Position numbers and translations under genes: made by a program. From NCBI GenBank assembly GCA_036877525.1, contig JAZGTH010000059.1, forward strand, positions 3,286,001 through 3,350,000: 64,000 bases of DNA. Reading direction: 5' to 3'. The DNA is from Chromobotia macracanthus. Taxonomy: Eukaryota; Chordata; Actinopteri; Cypriniformes; Botiidae. Positions 27,886 through 39,290 of this stretch are shown piece after piece; the first letter of the stretch is position 1; every line of letters begins with the position of its first letter. The notes under the pieces are model-generated. The model ran no database searches and had not been told where the DNA came from. It worked only from the letters and a program-made list of their open reading frames with translations.

Positions 27886-28168
27886 GGGGTTAGTTGTCAC
27901 ATGGGAAATTGTCACAAGGGTTATATCTCAGTAACTATAAGGTTTCGGAGAGTCAAGTTTTACAAATGCTTTTTTTTTTCTGTTGTGGTATTTTTTTTCA
28001 ATACCTACAGTAGGACAATTTTTATAAATGTGGGCTCAGGGCAAAGCTTTATTTGTTGCAATTTTATTTAACAGCTCATTACAGTTTCTGTTTGCCCAAC
28101 CGATGGCTATTTTTCTTTCCTGAAATTTGGTTTTTCATACTGTGACAATTTCAAGCCTAACATGCCCC
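27886..28168. mobile_element. MITE-like element with terminal inverted repeats
   Basis: The left end (27886-27916) has GGGG, GTTAG and AAATTGTCACA. The right end (28141-28168), read on the other strand, gives GGGGCATGTTAGG...AAATTGTCACA, matching the left end over about 28-31 bp with gaps. The 283-bp interior has no coding capacity. Start words GGGGTTAGTTGTCAC recall a dispersed fish repeat. Target-site duplication was not resolved. Confidence 0.6.
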
Positions 28169-30024
28169 ACACATTGACACATAAAGCCAGTTTGTTCGGT
28201 GAAATTCAGTCTCTTTTCCCAGGCAATTACAATGGAAATGTCCAATAGCAACATGTTAGTATGCATGCAATTATGGTAATGTTACAGAACAGCAGACATG
28301 TACATATGGAGTTTCTGTCTGAGCTGACATGTTCTAGTGACAAGTCTAAAGCACACACACACAGTCAGTGAAAGGAAGGCCCTTCCCATTGTGTTGGGGC
28401 CTGTAAGGAAACAGGAGATAAATGTGAAGGGTTAGATAAACTGTGCTCTGGCACATAGACCAGCCTGAAGACAGAACTCGTATAACAAAATATTGTCCAT
28501 CTCATAATAACATAAAGAATGAGAAAGAGAGTGATAATATCCTGGGAATGAAGAACTGTCAGAGAACAACAGTGGTCAGGAATCTGAGCTTATAAAATCC
28601 TATATTCAATATCTAAAATTCTCCATTTGGATTTGGTTCGTGCTTCAGTGTTTCTACAGGAAGAGAAACGCTTAGCAAAGCCATCAATTCATCGGGTGAT
28701 AGCTTTGTTTTGACAGATCCTTTCCTTCCTCTGTAGTGCAGTGTAGTTTCTGTGTGTGAGACTGTACAATCATTTTTTATTAAAGAAATGTTTTGCTTAA
28801 TGTAGCTTAATATCTTACTGCATATTGATGCACTTTTATTTCACTTTTATCTCTCGTGTCTGGATGTTATGAGGATTATTTTTTCAGTTTTATTAAACAT
28901 TGTAACATTCCATCTCATTCCTTCAATGCCCAGAACTAAACGATTGCAATTTTGCATCAAATTTGATAGCGGTGGGAATGACAGCTGTACATTGCAGAAG
29001 TATTTTCTCATTGAAGACACATGATAACATAAGCAAAACACATAATAAGAAATGTAAACACTTAATTTTTGGATGAAAAAATATATACTTCTATTTTAAA
29101 AGGTGCTACTGTATCTAACTATAGCTTTACTACTTCTTACCTTCTCATCCTGCAAAGATAAAAAGAGCAATAGGGTAAAGGCAATATGGCAATGATATCA
29201 AAATAAATACCAAATAATTTTTGCTATATATCCATGCATTAAAGGAATCTGGTATTTGCTTATAGTGTGGTGTTAAAAACCTTATGCTCTCTGTTCGTTT
29301 GTCAAGGACACATCTAACAGTTTAAACATGTGAACATTCGTTCTTTAATAGATTGCCGTAGCCCTCATAGGACAAAGCACACTTTGTAAAGCTCTGGCCA
29401 TTGTTTTAATGGCACATTTCACGATTAATATGAGTTTGGAATCCTCTTTGTGAATGTATTCTCAACACCTTTTATTGGAACTAATATTACATCATTTCTG
29501 AATGGTCTTTCCCAAGGTCACCTCTGAGACTCTTTATGAGTGTAGTAAAAATACACAGCTTTAATGAGAAAACAGTGTGTACATGCGTTTATGTCTGAGT
29601 GAGACAGTGTCTGAGATATATGGCATTAACCTGATAGTGAACGTTTATGCATGTGTGTATGTGTACAGCTGCTGTGTGTCCTTGTACAGTACTGGCTGAC
29701 GGTACAGAGGACACGAGAAAGAGCTGCTAAACGTCTCTTGCTTATATTATTGGCCGTCAACAGCACATAAAGCACATGCCTGTTAGAATACTTGTAAAAT
29801 GTTTCGTCTATCACAAAATAGAAGGTCCAGATTCCTCCTACTCTTGCTTCAAAATGCTTGCATCACCATGACACTTTGTTTATGACACTTTGTTTAGTGG
29901 TGTTAATAAGACTGTTCATACATAGAATGAGTTCTAAACACAACACTGTCTTGACATACAATAAAAGTACCAGTTGTGTTCATTTAAATTCCTCATATAT
30001 AGCTCAACATTTGTTTTCCGTTTT
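28169..30024. other. Non-coding stretch, nothing recognised
   Basis: AT-rich, CpG-poor. No credible open frame, RNA gene or repeat. Confidence 0.5.
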
Positions 30025-30118
30025 GGTTGCTGTTGGCAATGCTGGTCCACCGCTCAGACTGGCTCCAAACCGGCATAAAAATGTATGCTGGTCCAAGCCG
30101 GTTTTTCAACATGGGACC
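30025..30118 (-). repeat. Dispersed GCTGGT/ACCAGC palindromic repeat
   Basis: Read on the minus strand it starts GTCCCATGTTGAAAAACCGG and is built from interleaved ACCAGCAT and GCTGGT-like words, including ACCGGCATA...TATGCTGGT, a near-perfect inverted pair at 30069-30091. This AACCAGC-type repeat is familiar from cyprinid genomes. Confidence 0.6.
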
Positions 30119-30129
30119 CCTATATAACT

Positions 30130-30188
30130 GCTCTCTCTATCTCTATCTCTCTCTCTGTCTTTCTCTCTCCCTCTCTCCCTCTCTTTTC
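30130..30188. repeat. Imperfect CT-rich tract
   Basis: Mixed CTCTAT and CTCTCC units over about 58 bp. Confidence 0.85.
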
Positions 30189-33100
30189 TCCAATTATAGG
30201 TAATACTAGACAGGACAGATGAGATCAGGGGAAAAAAGGTCAACATGTGTAGGTTCATCAGCAATATAGCTCTGGAGTGTGACAGAATACTGACACCACA
30301 TGTATGGAGGGAAAGAGAGTGAGACAGGTAATCTCTAGCATGTCTAATCATTCTGCCTATCACAGCCTAATTTCCTGCTAACCTTTGAAACCTCTGCTCA
30401 ACTGCATTAACAGCAGCAATTGTTGAACAACTTGCTTTTATTGTGCCTAACAATGTGGTAAATTAGTTCATTAAGCACCTAAATTAGCCAGCTACAGCTT
30501 CTTTCACCATTCTATCACTTAAGTGAGAAGTGAAATGACATGAATTAAAGATTCGTAAGATCATAAAATGGATGCAGATAGTTGGCCTTAGGAAAGCAAT
30601 GCAGTGATACAATGGAAAATGCAAAGCTAATGTTTCTCAGGAGACGCCCAAAATTGTGATGATAAATTAATAAGATGAGTGAGTTACAGTATGTGTGACT
30701 TGCGTTTTTGGGCAAACAGCCTGGACACACACGCACACACATACACACACTTATTTCCCTTTTGGCTGATTCTGAGACAAAGACGTGTTGTGGCTCAGTC
30801 AGGCAAGGTCAGTGCACAGAGCGTCATAAGAATTTATTTTATTATGTTAAGTTTAAACAGCTTTTCATACATTTTTTCATAACATTTGATCTGAATGTGA
30901 TTAAGGTCAACAGATCGCTCTGTAGAGTGTCTCTGTGCAGAGTGTGTCTATGTATGTGTCTAGCCGTGTGAGTTGTTTGTTATACTGTGAGTTCCATCAG
31001 TGATGTTTTATTTTTTTTTCTTAAGTGCAGTCAGGCGTTTGTCAGATATTTCACTGTATTTACGGGGACTTTTTATTTGGCCTCACAAGTAGACAGATGT
31101 GCTCACACACACGCATACAGAGCGGATGGGCAGCAGTGTTTTCGAAGTCAGCATGGTGATACAGAGGTGTAGTAAAACATTTCCTCTTGTTTGTTGTTCT
31201 TTGAAAGTTATAACAGTGTGATCACATACACACGCACACAAAATGTGCAAGAGAGGAAATATGAATGTTCAGTGTCGGTGTGAAGTTTGTTCAGAGAGCC
31301 AAGATTTTCTCAGCCAAAGTCTATCACACGCTCACATACAGTGTTTTAATATTTCCTCTGTTTGACTGCAGTGGTTTCTTTAGTCACCTCAACTTACACA
31401 ACACCAAATGTTTATGAAAAATAATTATATACTAATAATATTATGTCTTTCTACTATTTTGGATTTAAAGCAAAATGTGATTTGGCCAATTGATGAGGTT
31501 TTTTTTTACTACTTAAAATTCAAAAATATTTCCCCCTCATTAATGTAGCAAACACGCGCGCACACACACAAGCCTAATGATCCAGATTGGTTGGAAAAGA
31601 TGGATAGTATGTATAAACTGTTGACATTTGAGCAAGTCATGGTGAAAGTCAGTTTGGCTGGGTTTGTTGGCAAATTAATATTATTCAGTTGTGTGTGTGT
31701 GTGTGACCTCAGCTGTTCTCAGAGTCTGATGCAGATGTGGGCCATAAATATTCATAACTTTTTGGTAATGACAATTCTTTGTCTACTCACTGATTGTCTA
31801 CACAAGATTTCACGATTTTGCAGGGTAGCACTGTATTGAAATTCCCTTTTTCTTTTCTGCAATTAATTCAGCTCAAACCACTTAAAATTCAGACGACATT
31901 TAAACTTTGTTTTGTTGATAATCTCAGTCTTAGGTGTACTTACTTTCTTTTTTTTTTGAAACTTTTTAAGACTAAAGTTCTCCCAAAATTATCCCATTGA
32001 CCTGCATTGATAGAATGTTCGTCATTGACAGTGATGTCATTCTGTATTTGCATATTAAATTGTGATTGGACATTCGTTTTTGCATGTATTGTTAACCATT
32101 TTAGCACCTTTTATGCTGCACAGGTAGTGTCAATGCATTTCATTTTTGCAGTTTTTTTTTCTGACATGTACATACTGGCTTTTACTGACATTTTAATACA
32201 TGTTTGAATTTATTTACAAATCTCTCAAAAACATACCAAAGTAAAAGCCATTAGATCTGTATTTATACTTTGACCTTTTATATTTATATATATCAGACTT
32301 TTTACTAGAGACCAATGAAGGATAAAATTGTATGCGTTATGTGTGTGGTGCTTTTGAAAGTGCTTCTGGCAATGAAGTTTGTTTGTAGTCTTGTATATAC
32401 TGCCAAAAATAAATAAAATAAATAATAAAAAAAACCGAACCCAGTTTTGGAAATAAATTAAATCCAATAAAATGCAGGCTTTAACCTCTCTTGATTTTGG
32501 GCCTGACTCTCTCTCCCCTGCTGCACAATTACACTAATTAAACAAATATTCATAAGTACACGCATGGATGGCATGAACAGAACTACATCATCACCTAAAT
32601 CAACAAACCGCTTCCAAGTGCTAGCTAAATTATTACCATATTTAGTGTGATTTAGTGCGAGTTTTTTTCTGAGTACCAGTCAAGTGAAATGCCAGCTCTC
32701 TGATGGCACACTTTCAGTAGTGATTTCATATCAGTGCAATATCAATGGCTTAACCATTTCTTCATTCCTTCAGGACCAGATGTACAGCTGAATGCAGATT
32801 TTTGGCACTATTCATTTTGCTTTTGACGGAAGTATGAGGTCCCTTGTTCTGTAGCTCATTCAGTGGGTCTAAGATTTAGGAAAAAGAAAATCTGGCATAA
32901 ACCAACAAACTTTCACTAGATTTCAAGCCCACCTGGAAAGTGCTGATACGAGCTCTGAAGTTGTAATTATGATGTTATATGCGGTCAAGTGAGCTTGATC
33001 GTAAAAAAAATCACTGGGCAATTTTATGTATTTCCCGTTAGTTTACTGACAGAGACAGGAAGATTTTTTGTGCTAATGGAAAAAAAGAGGGATTACATTG

Positions 33101-34401
33101 CATGTTAGGTGTGAAATTGATGCTTTATTCATGTAATTTATCCTTATATTGCCAAAATGTACTGAAGTTCAGTATTTTCAATACAGTTTGTATGCTAACT
33201 AATTGTGGCCTGTATTTACAATTATTCACAAATATAATTATGACCAATTTCTATTTGCTCAAACCATGATTCTTTAGTTGAGGATAGAATGTTGGGGTTC
33301 ATATAAAATCCAGGGTTTCCCACTGTTTTTGTATGACAGTGGTGATCATTTGTGCTTATCTTGAAGGCAGTATTTGACCACTGATTGGTTAAGAGTGCTG
33401 AATTACAGTTAAAATGAAAATCAGGAAGGTGGATTTTTTGGGGCTGGATTGTGCTGTTAGCTCTTTTACTGTAGGATACCATATACTGATGGCTTTTCTT
33501 TGACTCCCCATATCTTGGGTTTCCATTACCCAACCGACAGATCTAAGCCCCCTCTCAATCTCCTTCTCTTACTGATTTCATCTCCATTACTGATCTCTAA
33601 AAATGCCAAACCTGATAAGACATGAACGTAATACTGTATAGGAAGTGACTGATACAAAATGCATTGACTGTCAATGTTATCTGCCAGACCTTTCATTTTG
33701 TCATTGATGTTGAGTTTAAGAATATTTTGTTTCAAGAACCTTTTCATGTGTCTTCCCACAGCTAAAGATTTAAACATCCAGTTGACCTGTTCTGGGATCA
33801 GCTCCCATTACTACATTGGGTAATTTCATTGTGATGTTGTGTTCAAGTATACCAAGCTCTATTTTTGTATTCTTGAGACATGAGAGCAGGCTGCAGCAGC
33901 CTCTAATTCTCTCTGATCATATTAGTTTTATTTACATTAACTACTAATCTACCCACAGCCCCAAAGTTAGGTAGTTATTATGCAAAATTTCCGAAAAGAC
34001 ATTACAAATAAATCTGTGTCACTGTTGCCAGATCTTCCCGCTTCAACTGGTCGAAACCAATCCAGTTCCTCTCTACCCCAGGCCAGTTCGACATCACTCT
34101 GTGTTCTGAGAGATTGCCAAGAGCATAATGGCAAGAACAGAGACTAATCAAGCCTAATCCAAAGCTTAACCTTCCACAGTGTTTCAAGAGGGAGAAAATG
34201 CAATTAAGAGGAAAGAAAATCATTTGTTTCAGGTAGAAAGAAACAGTATAATGTTTTCAACTAATATGTTGTGGGAAAATCAAATACCAAATTACATAGC
34301 AGATTAGAAACTTGAATTATTCAAAGTCTCTATGTGCGGAAGAGAATAAATGAACCTTAGCATTGCTTATTAGCGTAGAATGATTTCTTTTTGAACATTG
34401 T
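30189..34401. other. Long non-coding stretch
   Basis: About 4.2 kb with no supportable gene or repeat. Small CA/TG runs lie at 30727-30750, 31559-31570 and 31690-31705. Frames up to 103 codons (33222-33533 minus) show no recognisable domain. Confidence 0.5.
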
Positions 34402-34425
34402 TGTGTGTGTGTGTGTGTGTGTGTG
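34402..34425. repeat. (TG)12 microsatellite
   Basis: 24 bp of perfect TG units. Confidence 0.92.
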
Positions 34426-35080
34426 GAGGCATTACTTTTAATAAAGACTGTGGCAGTATGTTGTTTTTTTTAGCAAATATATGTATAAATTACATACAGT
34501 TTAAAAAGGTGCATACCGTCAAAAGGCTGATTTTTTTTTAATTATTTTTTTTATACCTATATCGCCATAATAATAATAGAGATCCACAGTACTTTATTAT
34601 AGCTTTGTGTAAGACCTTTTCACAGTGTTTAAGCCAATAAAGAACATCTGTGCATGAGCAAGTTTCAAGTATTATTAATCCAGACACTGGTTTCATGAAG
34701 TAGACAAAATATCAGCAGAAATATAGTTCAGTCTGGGTTTCTGGATAGGCAGATGTACAGCTATGTGAAATAGTACATGTCCAGTAATACTGTACTGCCA
34801 TGTTATGGCAGTAACCACAGAAACCTCCAAAGCTGTCGGGAACACATAACCTCCTGATGTCTGAAGTGCTTTAGAGCCACACTGGGTTCAGGACGGTACT
34901 GATATGGGATCAGTGGGTTGGTTTCACTAACATTTTCCTGCCAAAGTCATTATAGAAAAACCACAGGTGCTCTTTAACTTTTTGGCTGAGCACATACTGG
35001 TGTAAATTTGATATAAATCCAATATAATCCACTTTAGAGAGATCAACACAGAAACGTGTGTATTTTAAATAGTCCTAAAC
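34426..35080. other. Non-coding stretch, nothing recognised
   Basis: Several T-rich runs near 34529-34552; no gene or repeat call. Confidence 0.5.
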
Positions 35081-35419
35081 TTGAAGGAATAGTTCAGCCA
35101 AAAACAAAGATTCTGTCTTTACTTAACCTCATGTTGTTCCAGACCTGCACAGGTCAAATGTCAGTAACATCAAATGGCATTGGTTCTTGTGTGGAAGTTT
35201 TGGAATATATAGTGTGTGTGTGAGGACTGTTTTCATGATACTTTTATGGTCCTCTTTGGTGCTTGACATCCAGTGATCGCTATAAACCCCTATTGTATGG
35301 GAAGATGTTAAAAAATTTAGTTGGTGTTCCACTAAACAAAATGTATGAAAGATCAATTGGAATGACTCAAGGGGAGAGTAAATAACAGCATTTTCTGTCT
35401 TTGGGTGAACTATCCCTAA
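35081..35419. mobile_element. Palindromic MITE, near-complete copy 1
   Basis: The left end TTGAAGGAATAGTTCAGCC is mirrored at the right by GGGTGAACTATCCCTAAG. Just inside are ATTCTGTCTTTACTTAACC and CATGTTGTTCCAGACCTG, the hallmark left-arm words of a palindromic non-autonomous element very abundant in cyprinids. Length 339 bp, longer than the 37.6-kb copy, with a diverged middle. It encodes nothing; movement would need a transposase from elsewhere. Confidence 0.82.
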
Positions 35420-35714
35420 GTGAGAGAATGTCCCTTATATTTAGTCTTTAAGCTAAATGTGTCTTGATGAATCACAAAACAATAATTGAAGAAAACAACA
35501 ACTGATGTTGTTTTCCTGAGCAGTGGTTTCTATTTATCGTAATGCTGTTTTAATTTAGACCACAGCCGGAGCCAGGAGAAGAGCACAAGATGAAGGCTGA
35601 ACTCCCATGAGTGGAGAGTCAAACTCTTAACTCAAAGCTTGCAAAGAAAAACAGAAAATTGTCCTGAGGCCCCCCCACCCCTCTCTCTTTTTCCTTCTTT
35701 CTCATTTTTCTTTC

Positions 35715-35754
35715 TGTTTCTCGCGTGCGCGACACACGTACACACGTGTACACA

Positions 35755-35811
<57 letters not shown>
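35715..35811. repeat. (CG)/(CA) tract: CACGTA units then (CA)27
   Basis: GCGTGCGCG at 35723-35731, then CACACGTA-type units, then 54 bp of perfect CA (35758-35811). It is entirely alternating purine-pyrimidine over most of its length, so a strong Z-DNA candidate. Confidence 0.95.
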
Positions 35812-35814
<3 letters not shown>

Positions 35815-37587
35815 CTGTACTGTATGGGGAAATTGCTGAGGTGTTCTGTTTGGTGTGTGTGTGAGTTGCGTTACAGAGCGTCTGGTGCTTTTGACACACA
35901 GCAGGAGAACAGCATATTTACTTTTAAATTGAGTTCAAAGGGATCAGGAAAGAACGACGAAGGCTTTGTCCTGAGGCTAGGAAGAATTGCTTTGATGGGT
36001 TCTAGGGAACGATGGTATGTCCTTAGATTTATGCGTGTGGGCGTGCATGTGTGTGCTGTAGTTAATGCACCGGTTAAAGGAGATCGATTTATATCTGAAT
36101 CGGATGTCAGTGTGAACGTGTTTGACGATTAAACTGGTTTGACTGTGATTGTCGTTTTCTTTCTTTCATTGAAGTTTCCCCTAGGAAACGAGTTTGGGTG
36201 AAGAAAAGAGGGCATCAGAGGCTCATTAGAAGGGATGAGGAGTGACCCATCGCGTTTTTATTCTAATCCTCAGGCTCTCTGTGGGAGTGCCACCGCAGTC
36301 ATTTCTCATTCACCGAGCCGCAGTGGGTGGGAATATGTTTCACAGCTTAGACAGTTGGTCTATGTTTTACCACCCTCAGAACAGCTTTAGGTTAAGAGAC
36401 ACTCTTGTGGAAACAGTACAGGTGTTTAGTGGAGGAACAAAGCTGCTTAGCCAGGAACCCAGACCGAAGTGTATTTCTGCTGCTATTTAGATTAATAACA
36501 CTTGCAACTGTTATAGTTCTGAGCAGAATGTCATAACTGAATTAAAAAAAAATAAATTTAAAGGTTATTCTGATGCCAAATTTATGTAGTAACCGATTAC
36601 AATACATTTGTTGTGCATTCTGTCCAACGAGTTCCTTCATCTGTGACTGGATTTATAATACAGAAGAGGCTCTCATAGTACTGTACATAAAGCAAAAGTT
36701 GATTGTTTTTAATTCATGCATTTAAGTCAATAAATTGAATTTAACAAAACATTAAGTAAAATCAAAACAGCATTAACCTTCAGCACAAAAAATGACAAAA
36801 ACTAAATATTTACTGCTTTTCAGTATGCATACAGTTACGTTGTGCACTACAAGAGGAGGTAAATTAATCTAATTTGGGTTTACTGGTTCACAATCTGTTG
36901 TGTGTGAGGAATTGTTTATGAATTTGCAACACGTGTATTTTTGTCATGCCAATAAAACTTTGAATTGAATTAAGACCCAATTAATTTATCTCACTAGCTA
37001 GGTAATTACCTTAATTACCATAACTAGGAAGACAGCTGAATACTGTTAGCAGGTATGCATGCACATGCCTCAGAGCAAGAGAAATTAGCTCTCGTTGATG
37101 CTGCTAGTTGTTTGATAAATAATGGCTTAATTGTTCAATGCAAATACATAAAATTCTGAAAACGGATCAGTGAACAGAACACACTCATAACATCAATGGA
37201 TATATTAGCCAGTTTTACGCTAATGCTGTTTCATACAGTGTATGACAGTGTATTGTCTCTTATGTGGCTTTAGAGAACTATCTTGGCTTTGCATTTAAAA
37301 TGGCAGAAACATTCTTGTTAGTCTATTATATAGATTATGAAATAATCAATTTTATTTACCTTCACTATTGATTATAATATTGCAGTTGCATTGTAACTGG
37401 TTGGGAAAGTTTTAGTGATTTAATTCAGTTATCTGACAATTATTTAATATTAGCATAATTGCTTTTAGTAATTATCCGGGCAGTGGGCCAAAATACTGTC
37501 TTTACAGTCACCTGAAGTTAAATGCTGTTTTTTGTGCCATATTTAATATCCACCACACATGGACACATCTTTATTTTTGACTCAAGT
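35812..37587. other. Non-coding stretch
   Basis: A 102-codon frame at 35824-36132 has no recognisable domain or splice context. The rest is AT-rich. Confidence 0.5.
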
Positions 37588-37828
37588 TAAAGGGATAGTT
37601 CACTAAAACCAAAAACTTTTCCATTATTTACTCACCTACTCCAAACCTATATGACATTTTACCTTCTAGTGTGTTTTTGTGTCCATACAATGGAAGTCAA
37701 TGGGTGCCACTGTAGTTTACTTCAATATATCTTCTTTTCTGTTTCTGTGAAGCAAATAAGTCATACAGGTTTGGAATGACATGAGTACAGTAAATGAATT
37801 TTCACTTTTGAATGAGCTACCCCTTTAA
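37588..37828. mobile_element. Palindromic MITE, near-complete copy 2
   Basis: The 241-bp copy starts TTAAAGGGATAGTTCA and ends TGAGCTACCCCTTTAA. These ends are inverted repeats of each other with two mismatches over 16 bp. Internal words ATTTACTCACCTACTCCAAAC and CATACAGGTTTGGAATGACATGAG also form complementary arms, with CAATGGAAGTCAATGGGTG at the centre. It is the same family as 35081-35419, 8171-8315 and 12979-13065. Confidence 0.85.
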
Positions 37829-38640
37829 AAGTCTTAAATATTTTATAAGCCACGCAATATGGTTTTATTGTAGAAAATACTGTATCTGTATGTGTTATAT
37901 TATTAACAGTAATAAATCTATTCTAAATTACATTTCGTTCATAATAAACACACACTTTCAATCAGACTTTTATGGAATGTTTAATTTTGTTTTAATGCTG
38001 TGGTTTTGTCATCTTCTTTAGTACACACACACACATTCTACTACACATTCACTCATACAATCATTGGCTCAAAATCACAGGGTACACACCTACACATAAT
38101 GCCCTGACGCAACGATTTCTCGCCCAATTCCCGAAGGGCGGTCACACTACCCACAATGCACCAGGCGTCATATTCAACTGGTAAATACCCTGCTGTGGCT
38201 TTTGCTTCACATTTTTAATGGCCACCATTACTCAACCATCAACCGTGAGTGTGTAATACTTGCTAACTAATAAGGACAAGGTCTACAATGCCTAAAATAT
38301 TCACATTCCACAGTTTCATTTCTTTGTCTGATTTGCTAGATTAATGTAGTGAATATTTGTTTTTCATTTTTGTTGTTGCACATAACACAATTCTAGTTGT
38401 CTCAAAGGAAATGCCTAATTAGAAAGGCCATTGAACACGTTCTCTGTTTGATAATGTACACACACACATTTGTTAACACACTGGCATCCTATAATTTGGG
38501 AAAAATTCTCACTTTCAGGCAGTCCTACTATTTGCTCCTTTTTATTCATTTTCCTCGTCACCATTTCTGCATCTTCAGAGATTTTTATTATGAGGTTCTG
38601 AGATTATGAGGTTCTGGCGTGCTCGTGTAAATGGCTCACC
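37829..38640. other. Non-coding stretch with ZNF143-like site
   Basis: CTACCCACAATGCA at 38147-38160 resembles the core of the ZNF143/SBF motif (CTAC..CCCA.AATGC) and shares an 11-base core, on the opposite strand, with 63781-63791. Otherwise AT-rich with no gene. Confidence 0.4.
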
Positions 38641-38960
38641 CAGTCAAGGGATAAAAGTTAATGACCTAAACATCTTATTTCCAGAGCCTTTGGTAAGGGT
38701 GGCATGCCTTTAAAGGCACCTCGGAGCGGGAGAGAGAGTCACACATCCAACGTGTAGAGTCGCACATGCAGGGATTATGAAATGGACGAATAATGAGCCC
38801 CTCCATTACTGTAAAACTGAGAATGGTTGCACCTCATAAAAACAGACAGAGCGAGAAAATTAGTGGAGACCTGATGGAAAAGAGAATGGGATTGTGGGAG
38901 GGCAGAGGGTGGCGGCAGGGGGTTGGTGCACGTTATTTACTCTTCACAGCGGCCTGATGG
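38641..38960. promoter_or_regulatory. Possible conserved block
   Basis: Repeat-poor and less AT-rich than its surroundings. It contains TTCCAG and GTAAGG splice-like signals 8 bp apart at 38679-38698 and a near-palindromic GGCATGCCTTTAAAGGCACC. The nature is unknown; the regulatory label is a guess. Confidence 0.2.
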
Positions 38961-39185
38961 TGAAAACTGTTTTCAGAGGTTTCAGGGCATACGTGACTGT
39001 TTCATTACTGAAGGGGGTTTGATTGCTAGAGCAGTTGGGCCCTATTTGAATGAAAAATGAACTTTGTTTCCATGTTAGAGAAACTGAGTAAACCTTGGTA
39101 AATAACAGCCTGTTATTTTCTGGGGCTATTATAAAATGTGGCTTCCCTGTTTTAAAACTATGCTGTATGCATATCTTTACCGCAG

Positions 39186-39290
39186 GTACAGAACTGTACT
39201 ATGGTATTACCATGTTTTTGATGGCAAGGTAATATTATGGTATTTGAATTATGTACCGTACAGTACCATATGCATACCATAATGTATGTA
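39186..39290. repeat. GTACTATGGTA-type palindromic repeat, copy 1
   Basis: Contains ACTGTACTATGGTATTACCATG and its partial mirror GTACCGTACAGTACCATATG. The same words recur at 55971-56120. This ACCATGGTACT-type element is common in cyprinids and resembles a small inverted-repeat element. Confidence 0.5.
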
